Part shown: positions 18,574 to 27,892 of the stretch, piece after piece | Layout: the number at the start of each line of letters is the position of its first letter | How positions within the stretch are numbered: position 1 is the first letter of the stretch | NCBI RefSeq assembly: GCF_004364245.1 | Contig: NZ_SOAV01000001.1 | Location: 966,684 to 1,030,683 of the forward strand | DNA: 64,000 bases | Direction: 5' to 3' | From: Streptomyces sp. BK208 | Lineage (GTDB): Bacteria > Actinomycetota > Actinomycetes > Streptomycetales > Streptomycetaceae | Notes under the pieces: generated by a model | Database searches by the model: none | Seen by the model: the letters and a program-made list of their open reading frames with translations, nothing else | Told to the model about the DNA's origin: nothing | Translations under genes and position numbers: made by a program

Positions 18574-19772
18574 GGGACGTCTACATCGTCGACGCGGTGC
18601 GCACCCCGTTCGGCAAGTACGGCGGGGGCCTGGCGGGCGTACGCCCCGACGACCTGGCGGCGCACGCGATCCGCCGGCTGCTCGGCCGTGCTCCGGACCT
18701 GGACCCGTCCCGGATCGACGACGTGTACGTCGGCAACGCCAACGGCGCCGGCGAGGAGAACCGCAACGTCGCCCGCATGGCCGCCCTCCTGGCCGGCCTG
18801 CCGACCACCGTCCCCGGCGTCACGGTGAACCGGCTGTGCGCGTCCGGTCTGGAAGCGGTGATCCAGGCGGCCCGCGCCATCGCCGTGGGCGACGCCTCGG
18901 TCGTGCTCGCGGGCGGCGTGGAGTCGATGACCCGGGCACCGTACGTGCTGCCCAAGGCGGACCGGCCGTTCCCCGCCGGGCACGCCGAGATGTACTCGAC
19001 CACCCTGGGCTGGCGGATGGTCAACCCGGCGATGGACCCGCAGTGGACGATCCCGCTCGGCGAGTCGGCGGAGCTGATCGCCGACAAGCACGGGATCACC
19101 CGCGAGCAGCAGGACGCGTACGCCCTCGCCTCGCACCGCAAGGCCGCCCGTGCCCGGGCCGAGGGCCTCTTCGACGCCGAGCTGGCGCCCGTGCCCGTGC
19201 CGCGCCGCAAGGGCGACCCGGTGGACTTCGCCGCCGACGAGTGTGTACGCCCGGACGCCTCCCTGGAGGCGATGGCGAAGCTCGGGCCGTCCTTCCGGAC
19301 GACCGGCGGCACGGTGACCGCCGGGAACGCCTCCCCGCTCAACGACGGCGCCGCGGCGCTGCTCCTGGCCGACGAGGAGGGGCTGAGGGCCGTCGGACGC
19401 GAGCCGCTCGCCCGGGTCTCGGCGACCGGCGTCTCGGCGACCGACCCGCAGTACTTCGGTCTCGCCCCCGTCGAGGCCGTGAACCGCGCGCTCACCAGGG
19501 CCGGCCGGACGTTCGCCGACCTGGACGTGCTCGAACTCAACGAGGCCTTCGCCGCCCAGGTGCTGGGCTGCGTGGCCGAGTGGCCCGAGTTCGACCCCGC
19601 GATCCTCAACCCGCAGGGCGGGGCCATCGCCCTCGGCCACCCCCTCGGCGCGTCGGGCGCGCGTCTCGCGGGCACCGTCGCCCACCAGCTCGCCCGCAGG
19701 GGCGGCGGCACCGGTGTCGCCGCCCTCTGCATCGGTGTCGGCCAGGGCCTGGCCCTGGTCCTCGACCGCTAG
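18570..19772 (+). CDS. pcaF: 3-oxoadipyl-CoA thiolase
   Basis: The 400-residue thiolase cleaves 3-oxoadipyl-CoA to succinyl-CoA and acetyl-CoA, the last step of the pathway. The acyl-accepting cysteine is Cys90 ([12 protein letters not shown]); the base histidine lies in [12 protein letters not shown] and the second cysteine in [19 protein letters not shown] is the thiolase signature. The start is a GTG that shares GTGA with the pcaJ stop, so initiation depends on re-initiating ribosomes. The predicted N-terminus [19 protein letters not shown] is the standard one. Confidence 0.95.
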
Positions 19773-19790
19773 TCACCCCAGGGAATCCCC

Positions 19791-20564
19791 ATGACTCTCA
19801 CCCAGCACGACATCGACGCGGAGATCGCGGCCGAGCACGCCGCCTACGAGAAGCGGGTCGCCGGGGGCGCGCCCGTCGAGCACCACCCGCGCCGCGACTA
19901 CGCCCCGTACCGCTCCTCGGTGTTGCGTCACCCGAAGCAGCCACCGGTCGCCGTCGACGTCTCCAAGGACCCCGAGCTGGTCGAGCTGTCCTCGCCCGCC
20001 TTCGGGGAGCGGGACATCACGGAGATCGACAACGACCTGACCCGGCAGCACGCCGGGGAGCCGGTCGGCGAGCGCATCACCGTCTCCGGCCGCCTGCTCG
20101 ACCGCGACGGCAGGCCGGTGCGCGGCCAGCTCGTGGAGATCTGGCAGGCCAACTCGGCCGGGCGGTACGCGCACCGGCGCGAGCAGCACGACGCGCCGCT
20201 GGACCCGAACTTCACCGGCGTGGGCCGCACCCTCTCCGACGGCGACGGCTTCTACCGCTTCACCACCGTCCGGCCCGGCCCCTACCCGTGGCGCAACCAC
20301 GTCAACGCCTGGCGCCCGGCGCACATCCACTTCTCGGTGTTCGGCTCGGCGTTCACCCAGCGCCTCGTGACGCAGATGTACTTCCCGAACGACCCGCTGT
20401 TCCCGTACGACCCGATCCTCCAGTCGGTGACGGACGACGCGGCGCGGCAGCGGCTGATCGCGACGTACGACCACAGCCTGTCGGTGCCGGAGTTCTCGCT
20501 CGGCTACCACTGGGACATCGTGCTCGACGGCCCGCACGCCACCTGGATCGAAGAAGGACGCTGA
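19791..20564 (+). CDS. pcaH: Protocatechuate 3,4-dioxygenase beta subunit
   Basis: The 257-residue subunit holds the non-heme Fe(III) site of intradiol ring cleavage, converting protocatechuate and O2 to 3-carboxy-cis,cis-muconate. All four iron ligands can be located by family motif: Tyr in AGRYAHR, Tyr in PGPYPWRN, and two His in WRPAHIHFSVFG. The N-terminal region RDYAPYRSSVLRHPKQP is typical of beta subunits. It starts at ATG 19791, 18 bp after pcaF, and is followed after 6 bp by pcaG. Confidence 0.95.
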   Translation: MTLTQHDIDAEIAAEHAAYEKRVAGGAPVEHHPRRDYAPYRSSVLRHPKQPPVAVDVSKDPELVELSSPAFGERDITEIDNDLTRQHAGEPVGERITVSGRLLDRDGRPVRGQLVEIWQANSAGRYAHRREQHDAPLDPNFTGVGRTLSDGDGFYRFTTVRPGPYPWRNHVNAWRPAHIHFSVFGSAFTQRLVTQMYFPNDPLFPYDPILQSVTDDAARQRLIATYDHSLSVPEFSLGYHWDIVLDGPHATWIEEGR

Positions 20565-20570
20565 CCCGCC

Positions 20571-21176
20571 ATGACGAAGACCGACACCAGCGGCCCGGAG
20601 CAGGTGCCGCCCACCCCGTCGCACACGGTCGGCCCCTTCTACGGGTACGCGCTGCCCTTTCCGGGCGGCGAGGACATCGCGCCCGCCGGGCACCCGGACA
20701 CGATCACCGTGCACGGGTACGTGTACGACGGCGCGGGCAGCCCGCTGCCGGACGCCCTCGTCGAACTGTGGGGACCGGACCCCGAGGGCCGGGTCCCCAC
20801 CGCCGACGGCTCGATGCGGCGCGACCCGGCCTCCGGCGGCTTCCTGGGCCGCAACGGCGTGGAGTTCACCGGTTTCGGCCGCATCCAGACCGACGCGAAC
20901 GGCCACTGGTACGCGCGGACGCTGCGTCCGGGGGCGCGGGGGCACAGCGCCCCGTACGTCAGCGTGTGCGTGTTCGCGCGCGGGCTGCTCGTGCACCTGT
21001 ACACCCGGCTCTACCTGCCGGGCGACGAGGCGGTGCTCGCCGCCGACCCGCTGCTGTCGCGGGTGCCGGGCGAGCGCCGCGACACGCTGATCGCCGCGGA
21101 CGAGGGCCGCGGGACGTACCGTTTCGACATCCGCCTTCAGGGCGAGGGCGAGACGGTCTTCCTGGAGTTCCAGTGA
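20571..21176 (+). CDS. pcaG: Protocatechuate 3,4-dioxygenase alpha subunit
   Basis: The 201-residue subunit has the same beta-sandwich fold as PcaH but without the iron ligands, as expected for alpha subunits. The opening TPSHTVGPFYGYALPF and the core DTITVHGYVYDGAGSPLPDALVELWG are diagnostic; the C-terminus (YRFDIRLQGEGETVFLEF) is also conserved in the family. It forms alternating alpha-beta assemblies with PcaH. Its TGA overlaps the GTG start of pcaB. Confidence 0.94.
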   Translation: MTKTDTSGPEQVPPTPSHTVGPFYGYALPFPGGEDIAPAGHPDTITVHGYVYDGAGSPLPDALVELWGPDPEGRVPTADGSMRRDPASGGFLGRNGVEFTGFGRIQTDANGHWYARTLRPGARGHSAPYVSVCVFARGLLVHLYTRLYLPGDEAVLAADPLLSRVPGERRDTLIAADEGRGTYRFDIRLQGEGETVFLEFQ

Positions 21177-22531
21177 CATCACCTGCCGACCCCGCCGAGC
21201 CGGACGCCGCCGCCGGCACGAGCCTGCTGGCCCCCGGGTGGACGGGCTCGCCGGCCGCGTCCGCGACCGGTGACCGCGCGTATCTGCGGGCGCTGCTCGA
21301 CGCGGAGGCGGCGCTGACCCGCGCCCAGGCCGCGCTGGGGCTCGCCCCGGCCGAGGCGGCCGAGGCGGTGGACGCCGCCGCCGCGGACCCGGGCGCCTTC
21401 GACGCGTGCTCCCTGGCGGAGCGGGCCCGGGCCGGCGGGAACCCGGTCATCCCCCTGGTGGCGGACCTGACGAAGGCGGTCGGTGAGCCGTACGGGTCCT
21501 ACGTGCACCGGGGCGCGACCAGCCAGGACATCCTGGACACGGCGACGATGCTGGTCGCCGCCCGCACCCTGGACCTGCTGCGGCCCGATCTGGCGCGCAC
21601 GGAACGGGCGCTGGCCCGGCTGGCCGCCGAGCACCGGGACACGCCGATGCCGGGCCGGACGCTCACCCAGCACGCGGTGCCGACGGCCTTCGGGCTGAAG
21701 GCCGCCGGCTGGCGTTCGCTGGTGCTGGACGCGCGGGACCGGCTCGCGGCGGTGCGTTCCGCGCTGCCCGCTCAACTCGGCGGCGCGGCGGGCACCCTGG
21801 CCGCCTTCGAGGCGTACGGAGCGACCGACCCGGCCGCCCTGCCGGCCGCGTACGCCCGTGAACTCGACTTGTGCGAACCCGGGTTGCCCTGGCACACGCT
21901 GCGCACCCCGGTCGCCGACCTGGGCGGCGCCCTGGCCTTCACCGCCGGGGCGCTCGGGAAGATCGCCGCGGATGTGCTGACGCTGTCCTGCACCGAGATC
22001 GGCGAGGTCGCCGAGGGCAGCGGGGGCGGCTCCTCGGCGATGCCGCACAAGGCCAACCCGGTGCGGTCCACGCTGATCGCGGCGGCCGCCCGGCGCGCGC
22101 CGCAGCTCGCGGCCACGCTGTACGGCTCGCTGGCCGCCGGGGACGAGCGCCCGGCCGGGGCCTGGCACGCCGAGTGGGAACCGCTGCGGGACCTGCTGCG
22201 CCTCGCCGGTGGCGCGGTGCGGGACGCCGCCGAACTGGCCGAGGGGCTGCGGGTGCGTCCGGACGTGATGCGCGCGCATCTCGGTCTGACGCACGGCCTG
22301 ATCGTGTCGGAGCGGCTCTCGGCCGCACTGGCCCCGGTGCTCGGGCGGGCCCGCGCCAAGGAGCTGCTCACCGAACTGGCGGCGCGTACCTACGCCGAGG
22401 ACCGGGACCTGAGCGAACTGCTCGCCGAGGTGGCGGAGGTGCGGGGACTGGACCTGGCCTCCCTGACCGATCCCGCCCGCTACACGGGTGCCGCCGCGAT
22501 CCTCACCGACCGTGCTCTGGAGCGACGTTGA
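21173..22531 (+). CDS. pcaB: 3-carboxy-cis,cis-muconate cycloisomerase
   Basis: The 452-residue enzyme of the fumarase/aspartase superfamily closes the ring of carboxymuconate to 4-carboxymuconolactone. The superfamily signature GGSSAMPHKANPVRS (about residue 290) carries the mobile catalytic loop; YVHRGATSQDILDTA and GRTLTQHAVPTAFGLKAAGW are the other two conserved regions. The start is the GTG at 21173 overlapping the pcaG stop by 4 bp; the frame continues far upstream as an antisense-free shadow of the earlier genes and gives no better start. Confidence 0.93.
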   Translation: MTSPADPAEPDAAAGTSLLAPGWTGSPAASATGDRAYLRALLDAEAALTRAQAALGLAPAEAAEAVDAAAADPGAFDACSLAERARAGGNPVIPLVADLTKAVGEPYGSYVHRGATSQDILDTATMLVAARTLDLLRPDLARTERALARLAAEHRDTPMPGRTLTQHAVPTAFGLKAAGWRSLVLDARDRLAAVRSALPAQLGGAAGTLAAFEAYGATDPAALPAAYARELDLCEPGLPWHTLRTPVADLGGALAFTAGALGKIAADVLTLSCTEIGEVAEGSGGGSSAMPHKANPVRSTLIAAAARRAPQLAATLYGSLAAGDERPAGAWHAEWEPLRDLLRLAGGAVRDAAELAEGLRVRPDVMRAHLGLTHGLIVSERLSAALAPVLGRARAKELLTELAARTYAEDRDLSELLAEVAEVRGLDLASLTDPARYTGAAAILTDRALERR

Positions 22532-23655
22532 CGACCCTGCTCAACCACCTGTCCGAAGGCCCCGTCTCCGCACCCCCGCTGCTGCTCGGGCCGTCGCTGG
22601 GCACCTCGTACGCACTGTGGGACGCGGTGGCACCCGAACTGTCCACGGGGCACCGGGTGATCCGCTGGGACCTGCCGGGGCACGGCGGTTCACCGGCGGG
22701 CCTCGTCGGACCCGGCGCCACCGTCGGCGACCTGGCCGCCCTGGTGCTCGCGCTCGCCGACTCGCTCGGGGTGGAGCGGTTCGCGTACGCCGGGGTGTCC
22801 CTGGGCGGTGCGGTGGGCCTGCACCTGGCGGTGCACCACCCCGAGCGCGTGTCGTCGCTGGCGGTGGTCTGCTCGTCGGCGCACTTCGGCGGCGTGGAGC
22901 CGTGGCGGGAGCGGGCCGCGCAGGTGCGTGCGGAGGGCCTGGCACGGCTCGCCGAGAGTGCGGACGCGCGGTGGTTCACCCCGGGGTTCACCGTGCCGCG
23001 GCTGGTCCGGGACCACCGGGGTGCCGACCCGGAGGCGTATGCCGCCTGCTGCGACGCGCTGGCCGCCTTCGACCTGCGGGACCGGGTCGGGGAGATCGCC
23101 GCACCGACGCTGCTGGTGGCCGGGCGCGAGGACCCGGCGACGCCGCCCGCGCACCTGCGCGAGCTGGCCGACGCGGTGCCGGGTGCGACGCTGACCGAGA
23201 TACCGGGTGCCTCGCACCTGGCGCCGGCCGAGCGGCCCGAGGCGGTGCTGACGGCGCTGCGGGCCCACTTCGACGGCGGTGCCCGGCGGGGCATGGCGGT
23301 GCGGCGCGAGGTGCTGGGCGACGCGCACGTGGACCGCGCACAGGGGCGGCAGACGCCGTTCACCGCCCGGTTCCAGGACTTCATCTCGCGCTACGCCTGG
23401 GGTGAGATCTGGACCGACGAGACGCTCTCGCGGCGCGAGCGCAGCATGGTCACGCTGACGGCGCTGGTCGCGCACGGCCACTACGAGGAGCTGGCCATGC
23501 ACGTACGGGCGGCGCGGCGCAACGGGCTGTCGGCGGACGAGATCGGCGCGGTGCTGCTCCAGACGGCGGTGTACTGCGGGGTCCCGGCCGCGAACTCCGC
23601 GTTCGCCACCGCCCAGCGGGTGCTGGCCGAGGAATCCGGCGCCGCCGAGGGGTGA
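22528..23655 (+). CDS. pcaL: PcaL: fused 3-oxoadipate enol-lactonase and 4-carboxymuconolactone decarboxylase
   Basis: The 375-residue protein joins two pathway steps. Residues 1-250 are an alpha/beta-hydrolase (PcaD-like) with nucleophile serine in YAGVSLGGA, an acid in REDPATPPAHLRE and histidine in GASHLAP. Residues 255-370 are a carboxymuconolactone decarboxylase domain (PcaC-like) with TLSRRERSMVTLTALVAHGHYEELAMHVRAA. The fusion is known in Streptomyces and Rhodococcus. The start must be the TTG at 22528, which shares TTGA with the pcaB stop; no ATG or GTG occurs before the hydrolase core. It is the last gene of the operon. Confidence 0.93.
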   Translation: MTTLLNHLSEGPVSAPPLLLGPSLGTSYALWDAVAPELSTGHRVIRWDLPGHGGSPAGLVGPGATVGDLAALVLALADSLGVERFAYAGVSLGGAVGLHLAVHHPERVSSLAVVCSSAHFGGVEPWRERAAQVRAEGLARLAESADARWFTPGFTVPRLVRDHRGADPEAYAACCDALAAFDLRDRVGEIAAPTLLVAGREDPATPPAHLRELADAVPGATLTEIPGASHLAPAERPEAVLTALRAHFDGGARRGMAVRREVLGDAHVDRAQGRQTPFTARFQDFISRYAWGEIWTDETLSRRERSMVTLTALVAHGHYEELAMHVRAARRNGLSADEIGAVLLQTAVYCGVPAANSAFATAQRVLAEESGAAEG

Positions 23656-23683
23656 CGCCCCCACCGCCCGCCCTGACGGCGCC

Positions 23684-26362
23684 TCAGCCCGCGCGTCCCA
23701 CCGCCAGGGCCTCGCGGGCGCGGGCCACGAGTCCGTCGGCGCCGCACGAGTCGGCGAGTGCCAGGCCCCTTTCCAGCTCGGCCGCCGAGCGGGCCGCGAT
23801 GCCGTACTCCACGCGGGCGGCGGCGTGCTCGTACTGGCAGGGCGAGGCCTCCAGGTAGGTGACGGCCTGGGCGGCGAGCCGGACCGCGCGCTGCCCGGTC
23901 TCCAGGGCGGAGGCGCAGCGCAGGGCCTCTCCTATCGCCGTGTCCGTGCCGAAGCGCTCGGCCTGGCGGCGGGCGTCGGTGGCCAGCCGGGCGGCCCGGC
24001 CGGGGTCCTCGGCGGCCAGCGCCCGGGCCAGTTCGGTCGCCCAGGGGACCACCACCGGGTTGTGCCGGCCCCGCGCGGCCGCGGCCTTCTCGGCGGCCTC
24101 CAGTTCGTCGACGCCTTCCTTGGTGCGGCCGGTGGCGATCAGCAGGCGTCCGCGGACCGGGCGCGGGTCGGGCAGCACGATCGTCGACGGGTACGGCGGC
24201 GCGAATCCGTACTGGTCGGCCACGGTCCGGGCCTCCTCGACGTGGCCGCGGGCGAGCAGGGTGTCGACCAGGTTGCAGGTGGCCGACCAGTACAGCGGCA
24301 GCCCGCGGCCCACGCGTTCGGCGATGCGCAGGGATGCCCGCAGGGACTGCTCGGCCTCCCTGAGGCGGCCCCTCCTGCGGTGGCCGAGGCCGACGTAGGC
24401 GTGCGCGAGGGCGAGGTGCCCGCCGCTCCAGCCGGCACTCTCGTAGGCGCGCAGAGCTTCAGTGAACAGTGCCTCGGCGCGGTCGAGACGGTCGCTGTAG
24501 GCGTAGGAACTGGCCAGCATCATGGGCAGTTCCAGGCCCCACTCGGTGTCGGTCCAGCCCAGTCCGGGGGCGAGGCGGCCGTTGACGAGGGCGCGGTCGC
24601 ACAGTTCGACGACCTCTTCGGCGCTCTCGCCGTGGGTCATGGCGTCGAAGCCGCGCAGGATGAGCAGGGCGCGCTCGGCGTTGTCGCGGCCGGTGCAGGT
24701 GGCGGCGAGTTCGGCCAGGCGCGCGGAGCGGCGGGGTGAGGAGGTCTCGCCCGCGTGGATTCCCTCCCACATGTACTGGGCCGCCTGCAGCCGCAGTCGC
24801 GCGGAGGGATCGGGGTTGCGTGCGGCCTCCGCCTCGACGGTGCGCACGGCCTCCTCCAGCTGGTCGTTGTGGAGCAGGGCCTGGGAGAGCCGGAAGACGG
24901 CGTCGACGCGCTGCTCGCCGTCCAGTCCCGGCATGGCGAGCGCGGTGCGCAGGTGCCCGATGGTGGTGGCGGGCGCGGTGAGCAGCGTGGCGCAGCCCAG
25001 TTCGAAGAGCACGCGCGCGTGGGCGTCGGGCAGCGGCGGCTCCTGCAGGGCGCGTTCGAGGCACCGGCGGGCCGCGTCGGGCGCTCCGACGGCGAGGTGT
25101 TCGCGGGCGGCCTCGCGCAGCTGGGCCACGACCTCCTGGTCGTCGTCCGGGTGCACCTTGAGCAGATGGCGTGAGGCGGCCGCAGCGCCGAGTCCGGAGT
25201 CGGTGACCAGCTGGGCCGCTATGCCGTGCATGGCGGTGCGCAGCGCGTCGGGGATGGAGTTGTAGACGGCGGTGGCGATCAGCGGGTGGACGAACTCCAG
25301 CTCGTCGGCGCCCGGTTGTCCGGCGGAGGCGTCCGGTACGGACAGGATCCGGGCGCCCCGGAGCAGTTCGGCGCAGCGGGCGGCGTCGGCGCGGTCCAGG
25401 GTGGCGAGCCTGGCCACCATGTCCACGGTGATGCCGCCGCCCAGGATGGCCGCGGCCCAGGCGAACCGGGTGGAGTCGACGCCGAGTTGCTCCAGGCGGG
25501 CGACGAGACCGCCGCCGCGGGCGGAGCGGTTCAGGGCGCGCAGCTCGGCGGCCTCGGCCTCGACGGGTTGCAGCTCGCTGTCCTGCACCTTGGCGAGGAG
25601 TTCGACGGTTTCGTAGGGGTTGCCGCCGGTGACGGCCCACACCTCGCGGCAGAAGGCGGCCTCGGCGTGCTCGCCCAGGGTGGCGCGGGTGAGGCCGGCG
25701 GTGGCGTCGGGGGTGAGGGCGTTCAGCGGGCCGAGGGGCCGTCCCATGGCGGTGGCCGCTTCCAGGTGGCGGGCGCTGTCGCCGCTGACGTCGCCGGGGC
25801 GGCGGGCTATCACGATCAGGACGGAGGTCTCGTCGAGCCGTTCGGCGAGCGCGGCGAGCCAGCGCAGGGTCTCCTGGTCGGCCCAGTGCGCGTCGTCGAT
25901 CAGCAGCACCAGCGGCCACTCCCGGCGGGCGAGGCGACGGACGGCGGCGACCAACCCGTCGCACACGCCCTGCGGGTCGGCCTGGCGCTCGCCGGGGTCG
26001 GCTATGCCGAGCGCGGGGCCGGCGATGTCGTACCAGTCGCCGAGGTACTCGCGGGCCTCCTCGGGGAGCATGGACACCAGGGCGGGCTGGAGCAGTTGGC
26101 GCACCACGTTGAAGGGGACGGACCTGAGGGTCTCGCCGCCGCGTGCCGACCAGACGGTGCAGTTGCGGGCCTCGGCGATGCGGCGGGTCTCGGCGAGCAG
26201 CGCCGTCTTGCCGACCCCGGCCTCGCCCCGGGCCTCCAGCAGCGTGCCGGGGGACGAGCGGTCCGCGCACAGGACGTCGACCGCGCGCGTGATCGTGGCG
26301 ACTTCCTCGTCGCGCTCCCAGAGGGAGGCCGAGGCGGCGCCCGTCCGCCGTACCTCCGTCAT
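23684..26362 (-). CDS. LAL-type AAA ATPase with TPR-like region, lacking the LuxR DNA-binding domain
   Basis: The 892-residue protein resembles large LuxR (MalT/LAL) regulators. It has Walker A GEAGVGKTALL (about residue 50), Walker B PLVLLIDDAHWAD (about 155), then a long helical TPR-like region (about 400-885). LAL proteins normally end in a LuxR helix-turn-helix of about 65 residues; this one stops at AREALAVGRAG. Only 28 bp separate its stop from pcaL, so no hidden domain follows. GGGAGG precedes the ATG. It converges on the pca operon. It may be a signalling ATPase that works with another DNA-binding protein, or a regulator that lost its output domain. The target is unknown. Confidence 0.85.
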   Translation of the reverse strand: MTEVRRTGAASASLWERDEEVATITRAVDVLCADRSSPGTLLEARGEAGVGKTALLAETRRIAEARNCTVWSARGGETLRSVPFNVVRQLLQPALVSMLPEEAREYLGDWYDIAGPALGIADPGERQADPQGVCDGLVAAVRRLARREWPLVLLIDDAHWADQETLRWLAALAERLDETSVLIVIARRPGDVSGDSARHLEAATAMGRPLGPLNALTPDATAGLTRATLGEHAEAAFCREVWAVTGGNPYETVELLAKVQDSELQPVEAEAAELRALNRSARGGGLVARLEQLGVDSTRFAWAAAILGGGITVDMVARLATLDRADAARCAELLRGARILSVPDASAGQPGADELEFVHPLIATAVYNSIPDALRTAMHGIAAQLVTDSGLGAAAASRHLLKVHPDDDQEVVAQLREAAREHLAVGAPDAARRCLERALQEPPLPDAHARVLFELGCATLLTAPATTIGHLRTALAMPGLDGEQRVDAVFRLSQALLHNDQLEEAVRTVEAEAARNPDPSARLRLQAAQYMWEGIHAGETSSPRRSARLAELAATCTGRDNAERALLILRGFDAMTHGESAEEVVELCDRALVNGRLAPGLGWTDTEWGLELPMMLASSYAYSDRLDRAEALFTEALRAYESAGWSGGHLALAHAYVGLGHRRRGRLREAEQSLRASLRIAERVGRGLPLYWSATCNLVDTLLARGHVEEARTVADQYGFAPPYPSTIVLPDPRPVRGRLLIATGRTKEGVDELEAAEKAAAARGRHNPVVVPWATELARALAAEDPGRAARLATDARRQAERFGTDTAIGEALRCASALETGQRAVRLAAQAVTYLEASPCQYEHAAARVEYGIAARSAAELERGLALADSCGADGLVARAREALAVGRAG

Positions 26363-26533
26363 CCCGCTACCTCCCCGAGTCGCCCGAATGACGTACAGGG
26401 CCTGAGCCTAGCCCTCCGAACGCGCCAGTGGTGGGCGCTCCAACGACCAGTTGCCGTGACGGGTGACATGCGGTAAAGCGTGAACGACGCCCCGGGCCCG
26501 TCATCAGCGGCGGTGTGGTCGGGCGTCCGTCAA

Positions 26534-26579
26534 CGTCCGGCCGCCGGCGCCTCGCGGCGCGGGCGCCGGCGGCCGGACG
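26534..26579. terminator. Long perfect hairpin between two divergent genes
   Basis: An 18-bp perfect inverted repeat (26534-26551 and 26562-26579, arms ending GGCGCC / GGCGCC) with a 10-nt loop lies 57 bp before the DUF2510 gene and 170 bp before the LAL gene. It has no T-run, as is common in Streptomyces terminators. In a divergent promoter region it could serve as an attenuator or roadblock for DUF2510 transcription, or be the relic of a lost gene's terminator. Confidence 0.5.
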
Positions 26580-26635
26580 AGGCGTACGAGCGGGCCTCTC
26601 ATCTGGCTTTCACCGACGCCTCATACGGTGGGCCC

Positions 26636-27697
26636 ATGACGCAGGCGACTCCTCCCGGGTGGTACCCGGACCCCGGACAGAAGAATGACGGTCCCGCCAC
26701 CGAGCGCTGGTGGGACGGAACGGCGTGGACCGACCAGGTGCGCCCGGCGGGAGCGCCCGCCGCATGGACCCCGCCCGCGCAACCGCCGGTCCAGCCTGCG
26801 GTCCAGCCGCCGGGGCAGCCACCGGTCCATCCGCCGGTGCAGCACGCCGTGCCCGGGTCCTATCCCGTGCACCCCGGCTACCCGGGCCACCCCGTGCAGC
26901 CGCCGTCCGCGCGCCGGCGGCGGCTGCGGACCGGCATAGCCGTCGCGGCGGCCGTGGCGGTGCTGGCCGGCATCGGCGTCGGCGTGTACGCGCTGACCGA
27001 CGACGGCTCGGGTGGCGGCAGCAGCGCGAGCGGTTCGGAGCAGGACCGGCGCGGACCCGGCGACCGGAACGGCCCCTTCGGAGACTCCGGCGGCGGAAAC
27101 GGCGGCGGCAACGGCGAACAGCCCGCGCCGGAGTCCCCGGACCCGTCGGAGCCGCCCACGGTCGACAGCGGTTCGGTGACGGACGCGCTCAGCGGGATCA
27201 GCCTGCCCATCCCGGACGGCTGGTCCGGACAGGAGTTGCAGGTCGGCGCGCAGGTGACGTCGGACGACTCCTACAAGTGCCCCGGCGACACCACCAAGAC
27301 CTGCACCAAGGGCGGCGCCTACTCGGCCCCGGCGGAACTGCTGCGGACCAAGGGCGACACCGCGGAGAAGGTCGCGAAGGCCGACATCGCGGCGAACGCC
27401 GAGGAGTCCTACGGCGCGGAGTCCTACGGCAAGATCACCTCGCACGACGAACTGGCCGCCGAGGCGGTCACGGTCGCCGGGCAGAAGGGCTACCTGGTCC
27501 GCTGGAAGGTGGTCACCGCCAAGGGCTCCGACGGTTTCGTCGAGTCGCTGGCGTTCCCCTCGCCCGCCGACGACGCGCGGATCGTCGTCGTCCGCTTCGG
27601 TGTCGACGTCGACCAGGAGCAGAAGGTCATCGACGAGATCACCCGGGGCATCGAGGTGGACGCCTCCGGCGGCGGTGGCAGCGGCCAGGACGTCTGA
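26636..27697 (+). CDS. DUF2510 single-pass membrane protein with extracytoplasmic domain
   Basis: The 353-residue protein starts with a DUF2510 module (about residues 5-38: PPGWYPDPGQKNDGPATERWWDGTAWTDQV). A proline-rich cytoplasmic linker follows (PPVQP/PPVHP repeats), then a basic stop (ARRRRLRTG), one membrane helix (IAVAAAVAVLAGIGVGVYAL) and a Gly/Ser/Pro-rich extracellular linker. The folded C-terminal domain (about 180-345) has a cysteine pair (YKCPGDTTKTCTKGG). Domains like this, with a GLPIPDGWSG-type opening, are frequent in actinobacterial surface proteins of unknown role. The ATG at 26636 is chosen because it immediately precedes DUF2510; the frame is open back to 26480. Confidence 0.75.
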   Translation: MTQATPPGWYPDPGQKNDGPATERWWDGTAWTDQVRPAGAPAAWTPPAQPPVQPAVQPPGQPPVHPPVQHAVPGSYPVHPGYPGHPVQPPSARRRRLRTGIAVAAAVAVLAGIGVGVYALTDDGSGGGSSASGSEQDRRGPGDRNGPFGDSGGGNGGGNGEQPAPESPDPSEPPTVDSGSVTDALSGISLPIPDGWSGQELQVGAQVTSDDSYKCPGDTTKTCTKGGAYSAPAELLRTKGDTAEKVAKADIAANAEESYGAESYGKITSHDELAAEAVTVAGQKGYLVRWKVVTAKGSDGFVESLAFPSPADDARIVVVRFGVDVDQEQKVIDEITRGIEVDASGGGGSGQDV

Positions 27698-27764
27698 CCC
27701 CGGCCCGCCGGTGCCCTCGGGGCACGGCCGGGGAACGGTCCGGCCGACGGGGCCGGACATCGGT

Positions 27765-27811
27765 CGGCCGGGTGGGGCGCCCTTCCGCTCAGAGGGCGCT
27801 CCACCCGGCCG
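27765..27811. terminator. Strong bidirectional terminator hairpin
   Basis: A 19-bp stem (27765-27783 with 27793-27811, one G-U pair) and a 9-nt loop lie between the convergent DUF2510 and TetR genes. Its position about 70-80 bp from both stops and its stability suggest that it ends both transcripts. No T-run is present. Confidence 0.8.
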
Positions 27812-27892
27812 GGGGTGCGCGCCGCCCCCGTCCCCACGGTGCGGCGCGGGCAGGCCACCGTCCAGTCATCCCGTGGACGGCGGCCTGGGTCT

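Noticed and set aside
23684..26362. Calling the ATPase a full LuxR-family transcription factor
   Set aside because: No helix-turn-helix is present at the C-terminus and there is no room for one before pcaL.
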